Source of the DNA: CAIKBL01 sp050247235
Lineage (GTDB): Bacteria; Pseudomonadota; Gammaproteobacteria; Ga0077536
Length of the DNA stretch: 64,000 bases
Assembly: GCA_050247235.1 (NCBI GenBank)
Contig: JBFWUN010000001.1
Span: 1 to 64,000, forward strand
Reading direction: 5' to 3'
The notes under the pieces are model-generated. The model did not search any database. It saw only the letters and a program-made list of their open reading frames with translations, and was not told where the DNA came from. This document shows positions 1 through 8,262 of the stretch, piece after piece (position 1 is the first letter of the stretch; every line of letters begins with the position of its first letter). A program made the position numbers and the translations under genes.

Positions 1-841
1 CGCTGCCGCGCGGTGCCCGCGGGGTCGCCGGTGACGAGGGTGCGGGCGGCATCAGCCCCACGGCGTGATAGAGGGCCTCCAGTTCAGCGCCGGAGACCGG
101 CGCGTGGCGACCCGTCGGCAGGCGCCGCGGCAAGGTCAGCGGCCCGAAGCGCACGCGGATCAGGCGACTGACGGTCAGGCCCTGAGATTCCCACAGGCGT
201 CGGACTTCCCGGTTGCGCCCGGTCTTCAGGCGGCACACGTACCACTCGTTGATGCCGCCGCCGGCCTGGCGTTCAGCCTCGTCGAACGCCAGGCGCTCGC
301 CGTCCACATCCACCCCTTCGCGCAGCCGCGCGAGCACCGCGTCCTCCACCCGGCCGAAAATGCGTACGGCGTATTCACGCATGACCCCGTAACTGGGGTG
401 CATCAGCCGGTGCGCGAGTTCCCCGTCCGTGGTGAAAATCAGCAGGCCCGCAGTATTGAAATCGAGTCGGCCGACCGCGACCAGCTGGCGCGCGAGTGCG
501 CGCGGAAAAAGCTCGAACACCGTCGGGCGTCCTTCGGGGTCGCGACGTGTGCAGACCGTTCCCGCCGGCTTGTTGAGCACGTGCACGATTCGCGGCACCC
601 GGCGTGTTTCCGTGTAGAGCGGCTTGCCGTCGAGCGCGACCGCCTGCTCGGCGCGGATGCGCTGACCAAGTGTTGCAACCGCCCCGTCGACCGTCAGGCG
701 TCCCGCGGCGATCCAATCCTCGATTTCGCGGCGGGACCCGAGTCCCATGCGCGCGAGGAGCTTCTGAATACGTTCCGGGGCAACCTGCGGGGGCGGCGCC
801 GGCTGGGCGGAGCGCGGAGGGCTAGACCGCCGGCTGCGCAT
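1..841 (-). CDS. rluB: RluB-type 23S rRNA pseudouridine synthase (3' end cut by window)
   Basis: Ribosomal large-subunit pseudouridine synthase; the RluB family modifies 23S rRNA at the position equivalent to U2605. An S4 RNA-binding domain lies at about residues 22-70 (ERIQKLLARMGLGSRREIE). The catalytic motif GRLDFNTAGLL follows with Asp127, then TDGELAHRLMHPS and the late NREVRRLWES motif. The chosen start is the ATG at 841, which lies inside the end of scpB (20-bp overlap) and gives a short basic, Pro-rich lead. About 280 residues are visible and the frame is open to base 1, so only the C-terminus is missing. It is the last gene of a tight minus-strand operon with scpA and scpB, a common gammaproteobacterial order. 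Confidence 0.9.
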   Translation of the reverse strand, partial: MRSRRSSPPRSAQPAPPPQVAPERIQKLLARMGLGSRREIEDWIAAGRLTVDGAVATLGQRIRAEQAVALDGKPLYTETRRVPRIVHVLNKPAGTVCTRRDPEGRPTVFELFPRALARQLVAVGRLDFNTAGLLIFTTDGELAHRLMHPSYGVMREYAVRIFGRVEDAVLARLREGVDVDGERLAFDEAERQAGGGINEWYVCRLKTGRNREVRRLWESQGLTVSRLIRVRFGPLTLPRRLPTGRHAPVSGAELEALYHAVGLMPPAPSSPATPRAPRGS

Positions 842-1592
842 CGGGGTCCGCGCCTTCCGGCGATTCCGCGACGGCGTCGCCCGGCGGCCCGTCCGGCGCC
901 GGCGCGTCTTCCTCCGCGTCCATCCCGCGGGTGTCCGGCGCCGTGCTGGCGGAGATCTCCATGGCAGACTCCGAAGCGGACTCGTCGAGCGTACGCGCTT
1001 CGTCCGGTTCGCGCGGGTTCTCGACCCCGGTTTCCGCGAACAGGTCGGCGTTCACATCGTCGAAATCACGGAGCTCCGCCAACGTCGGCAGCGCGTCGAG
1101 GCCGGGCAGACTGAAGTACTCCAGGAACTGGCGGGTCGTGGCGTAGATCGCGGGCCGCCCCGGGACATCACGGTGTCCGACAATCTTGATCCATTCACGC
1201 TCGTGCAATGTCTTGATGATCCCCGAACTGACCGCCACGCCGCGGATGTCCTCGATCTCGCCACGTGTGATCGGCTGGCGGTACGCGATGATCGCAAGCG
1301 TCTCGAGCAGCGCACGCGAGTAGCGCGGTTTGCGCTCCTCCCACAGCCGGTTGACCCAGTCGGCGTATTCGGCGCGCGTCTGGAACCGGTAGCCTCCAGC
1401 GACGTGCGCCAGCTCCACGCCGCGCGTTTCACAGTCCCGGCCGAGTTCGGTCAGCGCCGTCTCGATCTCAACGCGGCTCGGCGCCGCGTCCTCGAGGGTC
1501 GCGAACAGCCCGAGCAGTCGATCCATCGGCAGGGGCGCATCGGCCGCCATCAGGACGGCTTCGAGAATCGGTTTGAGCGTGTTGGCATTCAT
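822..1592 (-). CDS. scpB: Segregation and condensation protein B
   Basis: Winged-helix subunit of the bacterial SMC-ScpA-ScpB condensin, acting in chromosome compaction and segregation. The family core is visible at about residues 1-175: MNANTLKPILEAVLMAAD at the N-terminus, then ETLAIIAYRQPITRGEIE, IRGVAVSSGIIKTL and ATTRQFLEYFSLPGLDALP. The C-terminal 70 residues or so are acidic, low-complexity and Pro/Ala-rich, as often seen in ScpB tails. An upstream in-frame start at 1643 would overlap scpA. The ATG at 1592 matches the family N-terminus and lies 16 bp after the scpA stop. 256 residues. Neighbours scpA and rluB support co-transcription. Confidence 0.93.
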   Translation of the reverse strand: MNANTLKPILEAVLMAADAPLPMDRLLGLFATLEDAAPSRVEIETALTELGRDCETRGVELAHVAGGYRFQTRAEYADWVNRLWEERKPRYSRALLETLAIIAYRQPITRGEIEDIRGVAVSSGIIKTLHEREWIKIVGHRDVPGRPAIYATTRQFLEYFSLPGLDALPTLAELRDFDDVNADLFAETGVENPREPDEARTLDESASESAMEISASTAPDTRGMDAEEDAPAPDGPPGDAVAESPEGADPDAQPAV

Positions 1593-1608
1593 GCGGTTCG
1601 GGGGCGCC

Positions 1609-2430
1609 TCAGGCGGCGAGCTTGACGTAGATGGGCGCGGCATCGTCGTTCTGCACGAGTTCGATGAGATGCTGCTTCAGGAGCTCCAGGATGGCGAGCA
1701 GCGTGACGACGACACCGGCCTTGCCTTCCTCGGGGGTGAAGAGCTCGACGAACGCGGTGAAGCGGTCCGGACGCGCGCGCTCCAGCACGCTCGACATGCG
1801 TTCACGCACCGACAGCGGCTCGCGCTGCACGTGATGCTCCGAGAACATCGAGGCTCGCCGCAGTACGTCGCGGAAGGCCGCGAGCACGGCATCCAGGGAG
1901 ACCGTCGGCAGCGCGGTGCGCGCCTGTCGCTGCTCGAATGCGACGACCACCCGATGCAGTTCCCGCTCCAGCCGCGGCATCGTATCGATGTCTTCGGCAG
2001 CGCGCTTGTAGCGCTCGTACTCCTGCAGCCGGCGCACGAGCTCGGCGCGCGGATCTTCCTCTTCCTGGGCAACCGAAGGTGGGCGCGGCAGCAGCATCCG
2101 CGACTTGATCTCCGCGAGCATCGCGGCCATCAGCAGGTACTCGGCAGCCAGCTCGAGCTTCATTCCCTGCATCATCTCGATATAGTCCATGTACTGTTCG
2201 GTGATGCGGGCGATGGGGATGTCGAGGATATCCAGGTTCTGCCGCTTGATGAGATACAGCAGCAGATCGAGCGGCCCCTCGAACGCCTCCAGGAAGACTT
2301 CGAGTGCATCCGGCGGGATGTAGAGATCCTTCGGAGGCGTCGTGATCGGCGTGCCCTGCACCAGTGCGAACGGCATCTCCTCCTGCCGGGGCGCGTGAAC
2401 TTCAGCCACGACTTCGGGGTCGGTGTGCAC
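1609..2430 (-). CDS. scpA: Segregation and condensation protein A
   Basis: Kleisin subunit that bridges SMC heads in bacterial condensin. The N-terminal SMC-neck-binding region shows the typical FEGPLDLLLYLIKRQNLDI (about residues 50-68), followed by ITEQYMDYIEMM and LAAEYLLMAAMLAEIKSRML. The C-terminal winged helix contains FTAFVELF and VVTLLAILELLKQHLIEL. 273 residues, a normal family length. The first 30 residues are less conserved, so the exact start is less certain. It begins 9 bp after the trpS stop and is followed 16 bp later by scpB, which supports one transcript. Confidence 0.93.
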   Translation of the reverse strand: MHTDPEVVAEVHAPRQEEMPFALVQGTPITTPPKDLYIPPDALEVFLEAFEGPLDLLLYLIKRQNLDILDIPIARITEQYMDYIEMMQGMKLELAAEYLLMAAMLAEIKSRMLLPRPPSVAQEEEDPRAELVRRLQEYERYKRAAEDIDTMPRLERELHRVVVAFEQRQARTALPTVSLDAVLAAFRDVLRRASMFSEHHVQREPLSVRERMSSVLERARPDRFTAFVELFTPEEGKAGVVVTLLAILELLKQHLIELVQNDDAAPIYVKLAA

Positions 2431-2439
2431 GTCGCCCTC

Positions 2440-3651
2440 TCAGCGGTAGACGAGGTTCATCGCGGCGCGTACCTCGTCGAGCGTCTCGCGCGCCACCTGG
2501 CGCGCGGCCTCGCAGCCGTCGTCGATGATCGCGCGCACCGTGTCCGGATCGTTGATGAACTCCTCGCTGCGTTCCCGGAACGGCGCCTGCTCCTTGAGCA
2601 CGGCGTCGATGATGGGCTGCTTGCAGTCCAGGCAACCGATCGCAGCACTGCGACACCCCTGCTGGACCCATTGCCTTACGTCTTCGCCCGAGTAGATCTC
2701 GTGAAACTTCCAGACCGGGCATTTGGCGGGGTCACCCGGATCGGTACGGCGTACCCGCGCGGGATCCGTTGGCATGGTGCGCAGCTTGGACCGCACCGCC
2801 TCCGGCGGCTCACGCAGGCTGATGGTGTTGTTGTAGGACTTCGACATCTTTTCGCCGTCGAGGCCCGGCATTTTCGATTCCGGCGTCAGCAGCGCCTGCG
2901 GCTCCGGCAGGATCACGCGTCCGCCCCCTTCGAGGTATCCGAGCAGGCGCTCGCGGTCGCCGAGTGCGATGTTCTGCTGGGCCTCGAGGAATGCGCGTGC
3001 GGTGTCCAGCGCCTCGAAATCGCCACCCTCCTGGTAACGCTTGCGCAAGTCGTGGTAGAGCTTCGCGTTGCGCTTGCCCATCTTCGCGACGGCGGCTTCT
3101 GCCTTGTCGACGAATCCGGGTTCGCGGCCGTACAGGAAATTGAACCGGCGCGCGACCTCGCGTGACAGCTCGATATGCGCAACCTGGTCTTCACCCACCG
3201 GGACGTTGCCCGCCCGGTAGATCAGGATGTCGGCCGCCTGCAGCAGCGGGTAGCCGAGAAATCCGTAGGTGGAGAGGTCCCGTTCTTTCAGCTTCTCCTG
3301 CTGATCCTTGTACGTGGGCACCCGCTCGAGCCAGCTGATGGGCGTGATCATGGAAAGGAGGAGATGGAGCTCAGCGTGTTCCGGCACGCGCGACTGGATG
3401 AACAGAGTCGCCTCGCCGGGATTGATCCCGACCGACAGCCAGTCGACCACCAGGTCGTAGACAGTCTCGCTGATGATGCCCGTCTCCTCGTAAGCAGTGG
3501 TCAGCGCGTGCCAGTCGGCCACGAAGAAGAAACATTCGTACTCGTGCTGGAGCTGCACCCAGTTCTTCAGCACGCCATGGTAGTGTCCGAGGTGGAGTTG
3601 CCCGGTGGGGCGCATTCCCGAGAGGACGCGCTTGTTGGCGCCTATGCTCAT
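2440..3651 (-). CDS. trpS: Tryptophanyl-tRNA synthetase
   Basis: Charges tRNA-Trp with tryptophan (class I aminoacyl-tRNA synthetase, cytoplasm). The HIGH-type motif is HLGH at residues 20-23 and KMSKS is at 268-272, both intact. At 403 residues it is about 70 longer than E. coli TrpS. The extra length is a hydrophilic segment at about residues 183-245 between the Rossmann fold and the KMSKS loop; long TrpRS forms with such an insert occur in several proteobacteria. It lies between a site-2 protease gene and scpA on the same strand. Confidence 0.96.
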   Translation of the reverse strand: MSIGANKRVLSGMRPTGQLHLGHYHGVLKNWVQLQHEYECFFFVADWHALTTAYEETGIISETVYDLVVDWLSVGINPGEATLFIQSRVPEHAELHLLLSMITPISWLERVPTYKDQQEKLKERDLSTYGFLGYPLLQAADILIYRAGNVPVGEDQVAHIELSREVARRFNFLYGREPGFVDKAEAAVAKMGKRNAKLYHDLRKRYQEGGDFEALDTARAFLEAQQNIALGDRERLLGYLEGGGRVILPEPQALLTPESKMPGLDGEKMSKSYNNTISLREPPEAVRSKLRTMPTDPARVRRTDPGDPAKCPVWKFHEIYSGEDVRQWVQQGCRSAAIGCLDCKQPIIDAVLKEQAPFRERSEEFINDPDTVRAIIDDGCEAARQVARETLDEVRAAMNLVYR

Positions 3652-3707
3652 GACTTTTCTCTAAAACGACGGTCGTTGGGATCGAGCAGCCATCCGCCTG
3701 CTGCCGT

Positions 3708-4325
3708 TCAACGGAGCAGTGCGTGCACGAGCGTATCGATGCCCGCCAGGCCGGGTCCGAGGATCGCGCCGACCACGCCGGTCGCCAGCAGCACCACCAG
3801 GATGACCAGCCCGAAGGGTTCGATTCTGTTGTACCGAACGGCCAGACGCGCCGGCAGCACGGAGGTCACGATCCGGCTGCCGTCCAGCGGCGGCACGGGC
3901 AGCAGATTCAGGAGCATGATTGTTGCATTGAACCCGATCCCCGTCCAACTCATCAGGGCGATGAGCGCGGAATCTCCGAAGGCGCGCAACACGGCGGTCC
4001 AGCCGAGCAGCATCAGCAGATTGGACAGCGGGCCGGCCGCCGCCACGAGCGCGACGTCGCGGCGGAGGTGGCGAAGGTTTCGCCAATTGACCGGCACCGG
4101 TTTGGCCCAGCCGAAGAAAAATCCGCTCGACAGGTACACGAGGGCGGGCACGAGCACCGTACCCACCGGATCCACGTGGCGCAGCGGGTTCAGCGAGAGC
4201 CGGCCGAGTTGCGCCGCCGTGGGGTCTCCGAGCCGGTTCGCGACCCAGCCATGGGCCACCTCGTGGACCGTGACCGCCAGCACGGCGGGAATGCCGAATA
4301 TGATGATCTTGAGAAGCAGGAGCAT
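3708..4325 (-). CDS. Site-2 protease family membrane metalloprotease
   Basis: Predicted intramembrane zinc protease of the small S2P/Rv-like group lacking a PDZ domain. The zinc-binding motif HEVAH is in the first membrane segment (about residue 22), and the second conserved motif NLLPVPPLDGSRI lies near residue 146. About five or six hydrophobic segments are visible. The chosen start is the ATG at 4325, which shares its A with the TGA of yciO (TGATG coupling); an upstream start at 4358 would overlap yciO further. 205 residues. The gene sits between yciO and trpS, a frequent arrangement in gammaproteobacteria. Substrate unknown. Confidence 0.88.
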   Translation of the reverse strand: MLLLLKIIIFGIPAVLAVTVHEVAHGWVANRLGDPTAAQLGRLSLNPLRHVDPVGTVLVPALVYLSSGFFFGWAKPVPVNWRNLRHLRRDVALVAAAGPLSNLLMLLGWTAVLRAFGDSALIALMSWTGIGFNATIMLLNLLPVPPLDGSRIVTSVLPARLAVRYNRIEPFGLVILVVLLATGVVGAILGPGLAGIDTLVHALLR

Positions 4326-4954
4326 CAGTCGGGTCCGAAAACGCGTGACACGTCGCATTTGCCTGGACGTACCAGGCGCGGCTCGTCATCGCTGAGATCG
4401 ATCATCGTGGTCGGCTCCAGGCCGCAGCTGCCGGCATCGACGAACACGTCCACGAGGTGCCCGAAGCGATCGAACAGCGCGTCGGGATCGGCATCCATCT
4501 CGTGCGTGCCGGCATCCACGAGCGTGGCACTCAGCATGGGCTGCTGGACCTCCGCCAGCAGGCCCTGGGTGACGGGGTGATCCGGGATGCGCAGACCGAT
4601 CGTCTTGCGCTTGGCATCGAGGATGCGCTTGGGCAGTTCGCGCGAGGCCTGGAGAATGAACGTGCATGGTCCGGGGGTCAACGCGCGCAACAGCCGGTAG
4701 GCCTGGTTGCCGACCCGTGCGTAGGTGGCGAGTTCGGACAGGTCCCGGCACAGCAGGGTCAGGTAGTGCGACCGCGTGTCGCCGCGGATCTGGTGAATGC
4801 GCTGCTGGGCCCCCTTGGCTTCCAGCATACAGCCGAGCGCGTAGGTCGAGTCCGTCGGATAGATCGCGACGCCGTCCCTGCGCAGAATGTCCGCCGCGTG
4901 CCGCAGCAGCCGGAGTTGGGGATGCGTGGGATGGACTTCGAGCTTTCTGGTCAT
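4325..4954 (-). CDS. yciO: YciO-type Sua5/YrdC-fold protein
   Basis: Member of the TsaC/Sua5/YciO family, which includes the threonylcarbamoyl-AMP synthases of tRNA t6A biosynthesis. Visible motifs are IYPTDSTYALGCMLEAKGA, the RGDTRSHYLTLLCRDLSEL nucleotide-binding region and TPGPCTFIL. The later segment reads LSATLV where TsaC has SAN, and it ends with EPTTMIDLSDDEPRLVRPG; both are YciO-like rather than TsaC-like. The start is the ATG at 4954, since the long frame upstream overlaps yciB on the other strand. 209 residues. It heads the minus-strand group running to rluB, and the 60 bp to yciB forms a divergent promoter region. Confidence 0.88.
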   Translation of the reverse strand: MTRKLEVHPTHPQLRLLRHAADILRRDGVAIYPTDSTYALGCMLEAKGAQQRIHQIRGDTRSHYLTLLCRDLSELATYARVGNQAYRLLRALTPGPCTFILQASRELPKRILDAKRKTIGLRIPDHPVTQGLLAEVQQPMLSATLVDAGTHEMDADPDALFDRFGHLVDVFVDAGSCGLEPTTMIDLSDDEPRLVRPGKCDVSRVFGPD

Positions 4955-5014
4955 CGCGACGGACGGGGTGCGATACTGCGACCCGTCGCCACGGGCGACG
5001 TCACGGACACGGGT

Positions 5015-5575
5015 ATGAAACTCCTCGGCGATCTGCTGCCGATTATCGCATTTTTCATCGTCTTCAAGGCGGTGGGCGGACAGCCCGGCATCTATGCCGC
5101 AACCGCGACGGCCATCGTGCTCGCGGTGCTGCTGGTGGCAGTGCGCTGGTGGCGGCACCACACCGTGGAACGCCAGCAGCTGGTGATGCTCGGCATTCTC
5201 GTTGTGCTGGGCGGACTCACGCTGGTATTGCAGGATGAACGTTACATCAAGTGGAAGCCCACCGTCGTCAGCTGGGTGATGGGCGGAGCGTTCCTGGTCT
5301 CCCGCTGGATCGGGCAGCGCACGTTGGTGGAACGCATGTTCGGCGGCAGCATCCAGGCACCGTCCCCGGTGTGGATTCGCCTGAATTACGCCTGGACGAT
5401 GTTCTTCGCGATGCTCGGCGCGCTCAACCTGCACTTCGCCTATCACTGGAGCACCGAGGCCTGGGTGAATTTCAAGGTGTTCGGAACACTCGGACTGTCC
5501 ATCGCGTTCACCGTGCTCCAGGCACTCTATCTCATGCGTTACGATGTCCCGCACGCGGAAGGACAAGGAGACTGA
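5015..5575 (+). CDS. yciB: YciB-family inner membrane septation protein
   Basis: Inner-membrane protein of the YciB/IspZ family, linked in enterobacteria to cell-envelope and division functions. The N-terminus MKLLGDLLPIIAFFIVFKA is typical, and five or so membrane segments follow. The conserved stretches TLVLQDERYIKWKPT, LVERMFG and WTMFFAMLGALNLHFAY are all present. 186 residues with the ATG at 5015. It is divergent from yciO and 7 bp before yciI, so it probably heads a plus-strand group reaching dapE. Confidence 0.92.
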   Translation: MKLLGDLLPIIAFFIVFKAVGGQPGIYAATATAIVLAVLLVAVRWWRHHTVERQQLVMLGILVVLGGLTLVLQDERYIKWKPTVVSWVMGGAFLVSRWIGQRTLVERMFGGSIQAPSPVWIRLNYAWTMFFAMLGALNLHFAYHWSTEAWVNFKVFGTLGLSIAFTVLQALYLMRYDVPHAEGQGD

Positions 5576-5582
5576 GCCCGAC

Positions 5583-5882
5583 ATGCTCTACGCAATCATC
5601 GGCGAGGATGCCCCTGACAGCCTGCCCCGCCGGGCAATCGCCCGCCCGGCGCACCTCGCGCGCGCGCAAGCGCTGGTCGCGGAGGGACGCATGATCCTGG
5701 CCGGGCCGTTTCCCGCGATCGAGAGCAACGATCCCGGTGCCGCAGGTTTCACCGGCAGCCTGATCGTTGCGGAGTTCGACTCCCAGTCCGCCGCGGAAGC
5801 GTGGATTCGCGCCGACCCTTACGTGACCGAAGGCGTGTTCAGTCGCGTGGAAGTGCGGCCCTTCCGGCAGGTGCTGCCCTGA
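5583..5882 (+). CDS. yciI: YciI-like protein
   Basis: Small YCII-related domain protein with a ferredoxin-like alpha+beta fold. The sequence begins MLYAIIGEDAPDS, has the ARPAHLARAQALVAEGRM helix, and then GPFPAI...GSLIVAEFDS and FSRVEVRPFRQV. 99 residues. A frame upstream would start inside yciB; the ATG at 5583 fits the family and follows yciB by 7 bp. Physiological role unknown. The yciB-yciI pairing is conserved in many proteobacteria. Confidence 0.87.
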   Translation: MLYAIIGEDAPDSLPRRAIARPAHLARAQALVAEGRMILAGPFPAIESNDPGAAGFTGSLIVAEFDSQSAAEAWIRADPYVTEGVFSRVEVRPFRQVLP

Positions 5883-5883
5883 C

Positions 5884-6171
5884 ATGCAGGACGCGGACCG
5901 GACGACGCGCATTGCGGAGGCGCTCAGGCAGGCCTTCGCACCGTGCGAAGTCACGTTGACCGACGAGAGTCATCTGCATCGTGGCCACGCGGGCGCGGCA
6001 GCGGGCAAGGGTCACTATCACGTGCGTGTCGTGAGCGCCGCGTTCGCAGGCAAGGGCCAGGTCGCGAGACACCGGATGGTGTACGCGGCGCTCGCCGAAC
6101 TGCTCGACACGGACATTCACGCGCTTGGCATCGAAGCCGCGACCGCCGATGAAGCCGAAGCCGCGCGCTGA
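5884..6171 (+). CDS. BolA family protein
   Basis: BolA-fold protein; such proteins pair with monothiol glutaredoxins and take part in iron-sulfur cluster handling or transcriptional control. Visible family motifs are DESHLHRGH (about residues 27-35), HYHVRVVSAAFAGK, and RHRMVYAALAELLDTDIHAL. 95 residues, near the normal length of about 105 for BolA. The ATG at 5884 directly follows the yciI stop. The next gene starts only about 4 bp after its stop. Whether it is BolA or the IbaG-like paralogue cannot be decided from sequence alone. Confidence 0.9.
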   Translation: MQDADRTTRIAEALRQAFAPCEVTLTDESHLHRGHAGAAAGKGHYHVRVVSAAFAGKGQVARHRMVYAALAELLDTDIHALGIEAATADEAEAAR

Positions 6172-6175
6172 GGCG

Positions 6176-6976
6176 ATGCCGGACGTGCCCGTGCCGCTGT
6201 GGGAAACCGCAGACGGCCGGATCCGGCTTTTCTGTGCCGCGCAGGAAGTGTTCCTGGCGAACCTTGCCGATGCCAGCGTGGACTGCATCTGGACTGACCC
6301 GCCCTACTTTCTCTCCAATGGCGGGACCACCTGCGTGGCCGGACGCCGGCGCAAGGTGGACAAGGGTGGCTGGGATCGGAGTCGGGGCCTGGAGGTCGAC
6401 CATGCCTACAACGTGCGCTGGCTGCGCGAATGCCAGCGCGTGCTCAAGCCCGCCGGAACCCTGTGGGTGAGCGGGACGCTCCACGTCTACCTCAGCGTCG
6501 GCATGGCGATGCAGGAACTCGGTTTCCGCATCCTGAACGACATCGTATGGGAGAAGCCGAACCCACCCCCGAATCTCGGCTGCCGCTGCTTCACGCACTC
6601 GACCGAGATCCTGCTGTGGGCCACCAAGGCGCCCAAGGGCAGCCATCACCGCCACGTGTTCAATTATGAAGACATGAAGCGCGCGAACGGCGACCGGCAA
6701 ATGAAGAATGTCTGGCGTTTCACGGCGCCGGGCCCCGAAGAAAAGCTGGCGGGTCGCCACCCCACCCAGAAACCGCTCGGCCTGGTCGAGCGCTGCCTGG
6801 CCGCGAGCACGCGCCCGGGGGATCTCGTGATCGATCCGTTCAGCGGCTCCGGCACCACCGCGCTCGCGTGCGCGCGGCTTGCGCGCCGCTTTGCCGGTTG
6901 CGAGATCGAGCCACGCTACGCCCGACTCGCCGCCAAGCGGCTCGAGAGCGCGACCCGCGCCGACGGACCGCCGTGA
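6176..6976 (+). CDS. Orphan beta-class DNA methyltransferase (DpnA/YhdJ-like)
   Basis: Amino-methyltransferase acting on adenine N6 or cytosine N4 in DNA. Catalytic motif IV DPPY is at residues 41-44, and the AdoMet-binding motif I DPFSGSGTT starts at residue 220. The order IV before I defines the beta class. The segment IVWEKPNPPPNLGCRCFTHS resembles the DpnA (M.DpnIIB) type, and HPTQKP precedes motif I. 266 residues from the ATG at 6176; an ATG at 6149 and a TTG at 6125 inside bolA are alternatives. Its stop overlaps the dapE GTG start (GTGA). No restriction endonuclease gene is adjacent, so it is probably solitary. Recognition sequence unknown. Confidence 0.88.
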   Translation: MPDVPVPLWETADGRIRLFCAAQEVFLANLADASVDCIWTDPPYFLSNGGTTCVAGRRRKVDKGGWDRSRGLEVDHAYNVRWLRECQRVLKPAGTLWVSGTLHVYLSVGMAMQELGFRILNDIVWEKPNPPPNLGCRCFTHSTEILLWATKAPKGSHHRHVFNYEDMKRANGDRQMKNVWRFTAPGPEEKLAGRHPTQKPLGLVERCLAASTRPGDLVIDPFSGSGTTALACARLARRFAGCEIEPRYARLAAKRLESATRADGPP

Positions 6977-8106
6977 CTCCGACGTTCGAACTCGCCTGCG
7001 CCCTGATCGCCCGTCGTTCCGTGACCCCGGACGATGCAGGCTGTCTCGATCTCATCGGCGAGCGCCTGGCGCGCGCCGGCTTCCGGCTCGAGGCCATGCC
7101 GTTCGGCACGGTCAGCAACCTGTGGGCCACGCATGGCACAGGCCGCCCGGTGTTCTGCTTTGCCGGGCACACGGACGTGGTGCCGCCTGGTGATCCCGCG
7201 GCATGGGCATCCGACCCGTTCGAACCCACTGTGCGGGACGAATTCCTCTACGGACGCGGCGCCGCCGACATGAAGGGCAGCCTGGCGGCGATGGTGACTG
7301 CCAGCGAGCGTTTCGTCGCCGCCCATCCGAGGCATGCGGGAACGCTCGCATTCCTGCTGACGTCGGACGAGGAAGGCATCGCGGTAGACGGCACGGTGCG
7401 CGTGGTCGAGGCGCTCGCTGCGCGCGGTCAGCCGCTGGAGTACTGCCTCGTCGGCGAACCCAGCAGCCAGGCACACCTCGGAGATCTGCTCCGGAACGGC
7501 CGCCGGGGCTCCTTGAATGGCCGCCTGCGGGTACGTGGCGTGCAGGGTCACGTGGCATACCCGGATCGCGCACGCAATCCCATTCACCTCGCGCTGCCGG
7601 CGCTCGCCGAACTCACCCGGCTGGAATGGGACCGGGGCAATGAGTACTTTCCGCCGACTTCGTTCCAGGTGTCGAACCTCCGCGCCGGCACCGGCGCGGA
7701 AAACGTAATTCCTGGCGACCTGGAAGCGTGGTTCAATTTCCGCTTCTCGACGGCGAGCACGGCCGATGGACTGAAATCGCGCGTGCACGCAACGCTGGAT
7801 GCTCACGGCCTGGACTACCAGATTGACTGGCACCTGTCCGGGGCGCCGTTCCTGACGCCGAAGGGACGCCTGGTGGAAGCCGTGACCGGTTGCCTGGATC
7901 GACAACTCGGCGTGACCCCGGAACTGTCGACTGGCGGCGGCACGTCGGACGGGCGGTTCATTGCGCGGCTCGGCGGCGAGATCATCGAACTGGGTCCGGT
8001 CAACGCGACGATTCACAAGGTCAACGAGCGCGTCCACATCCCGGAACTCGATGCGCTGTCGAACCTCTACCACGGCATCCTGGAAGAACTGCTCGCGCCG
8101 CGCTGA
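6973..8106 (+). CDS. dapE: Succinyl-diaminopimelate desuccinylase
   Basis: Hydrolyses N-succinyl-LL-2,6-diaminopimelate to diaminopimelate and succinate in the lysine/peptidoglycan pathway (M20 di-zinc peptidase fold). Metal and catalytic motifs are visible: FAGHTDVVPPGDP, GRGAADMKGSLAA, LTSDEEG, and GGTSDGRFIARLG with ELGPVNATIHKVNE near the end. The GTG start at 6973 overlaps the methyltransferase stop by 4 bp and gives 377 residues, matching the usual 375-380. A strong bidirectional terminator follows at 8130-8159. Confidence 0.95.
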   Translation: MTPTFELACALIARRSVTPDDAGCLDLIGERLARAGFRLEAMPFGTVSNLWATHGTGRPVFCFAGHTDVVPPGDPAAWASDPFEPTVRDEFLYGRGAADMKGSLAAMVTASERFVAAHPRHAGTLAFLLTSDEEGIAVDGTVRVVEALAARGQPLEYCLVGEPSSQAHLGDLLRNGRRGSLNGRLRVRGVQGHVAYPDRARNPIHLALPALAELTRLEWDRGNEYFPPTSFQVSNLRAGTGAENVIPGDLEAWFNFRFSTASTADGLKSRVHATLDAHGLDYQIDWHLSGAPFLTPKGRLVEAVTGCLDRQLGVTPELSTGGGTSDGRFIARLGGEIIELGPVNATIHKVNERVHIPELDALSNLYHGILEELLAPR

Positions 8107-8129
8107 AGGCACACGTCGCTTGCAAAAAA

Positions 8130-8159
8130 AAACCCGCCGGAGACGTCCCCGGCGGGTTT
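8130..8159. terminator. Bidirectional Rho-independent terminator between dapE and aceA
   Basis: Perfect 11-bp stem (8130-8140 with 8149-8159, core CCCGCCGG/CCGGCGGG) closing an 8-base loop. On the minus strand it is followed by a run of nine T, ideal for ending the aceA transcript. On the plus strand it ends in TTTC after the dapE stop at 8106. It serves the two convergent genes. Confidence 0.9.
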
Positions 8160-8262
8160 CCCGCTCCTGTCGCGCAATGCGCCTGGAGGGCGCTGAAACA
8201 GGTCTGGGGCTACCGGCAGCAGCGCAATGCGGCCCCGGCAGCCCGATTTGCGCGGCCCGTCG

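Noticed and set aside
1573..3165. 530-codon plus-strand frame opposite scpA and trpS
   Set aside because: Covers two clear minus-strand genes; the translated product is low-complexity and without known motifs.
4955..5584. N-terminal extension of yciO to 5584
   Set aside because: It would overlap yciB and yciI on the other strand and the extension has no homology; the ATG at 4954 matches the family start.
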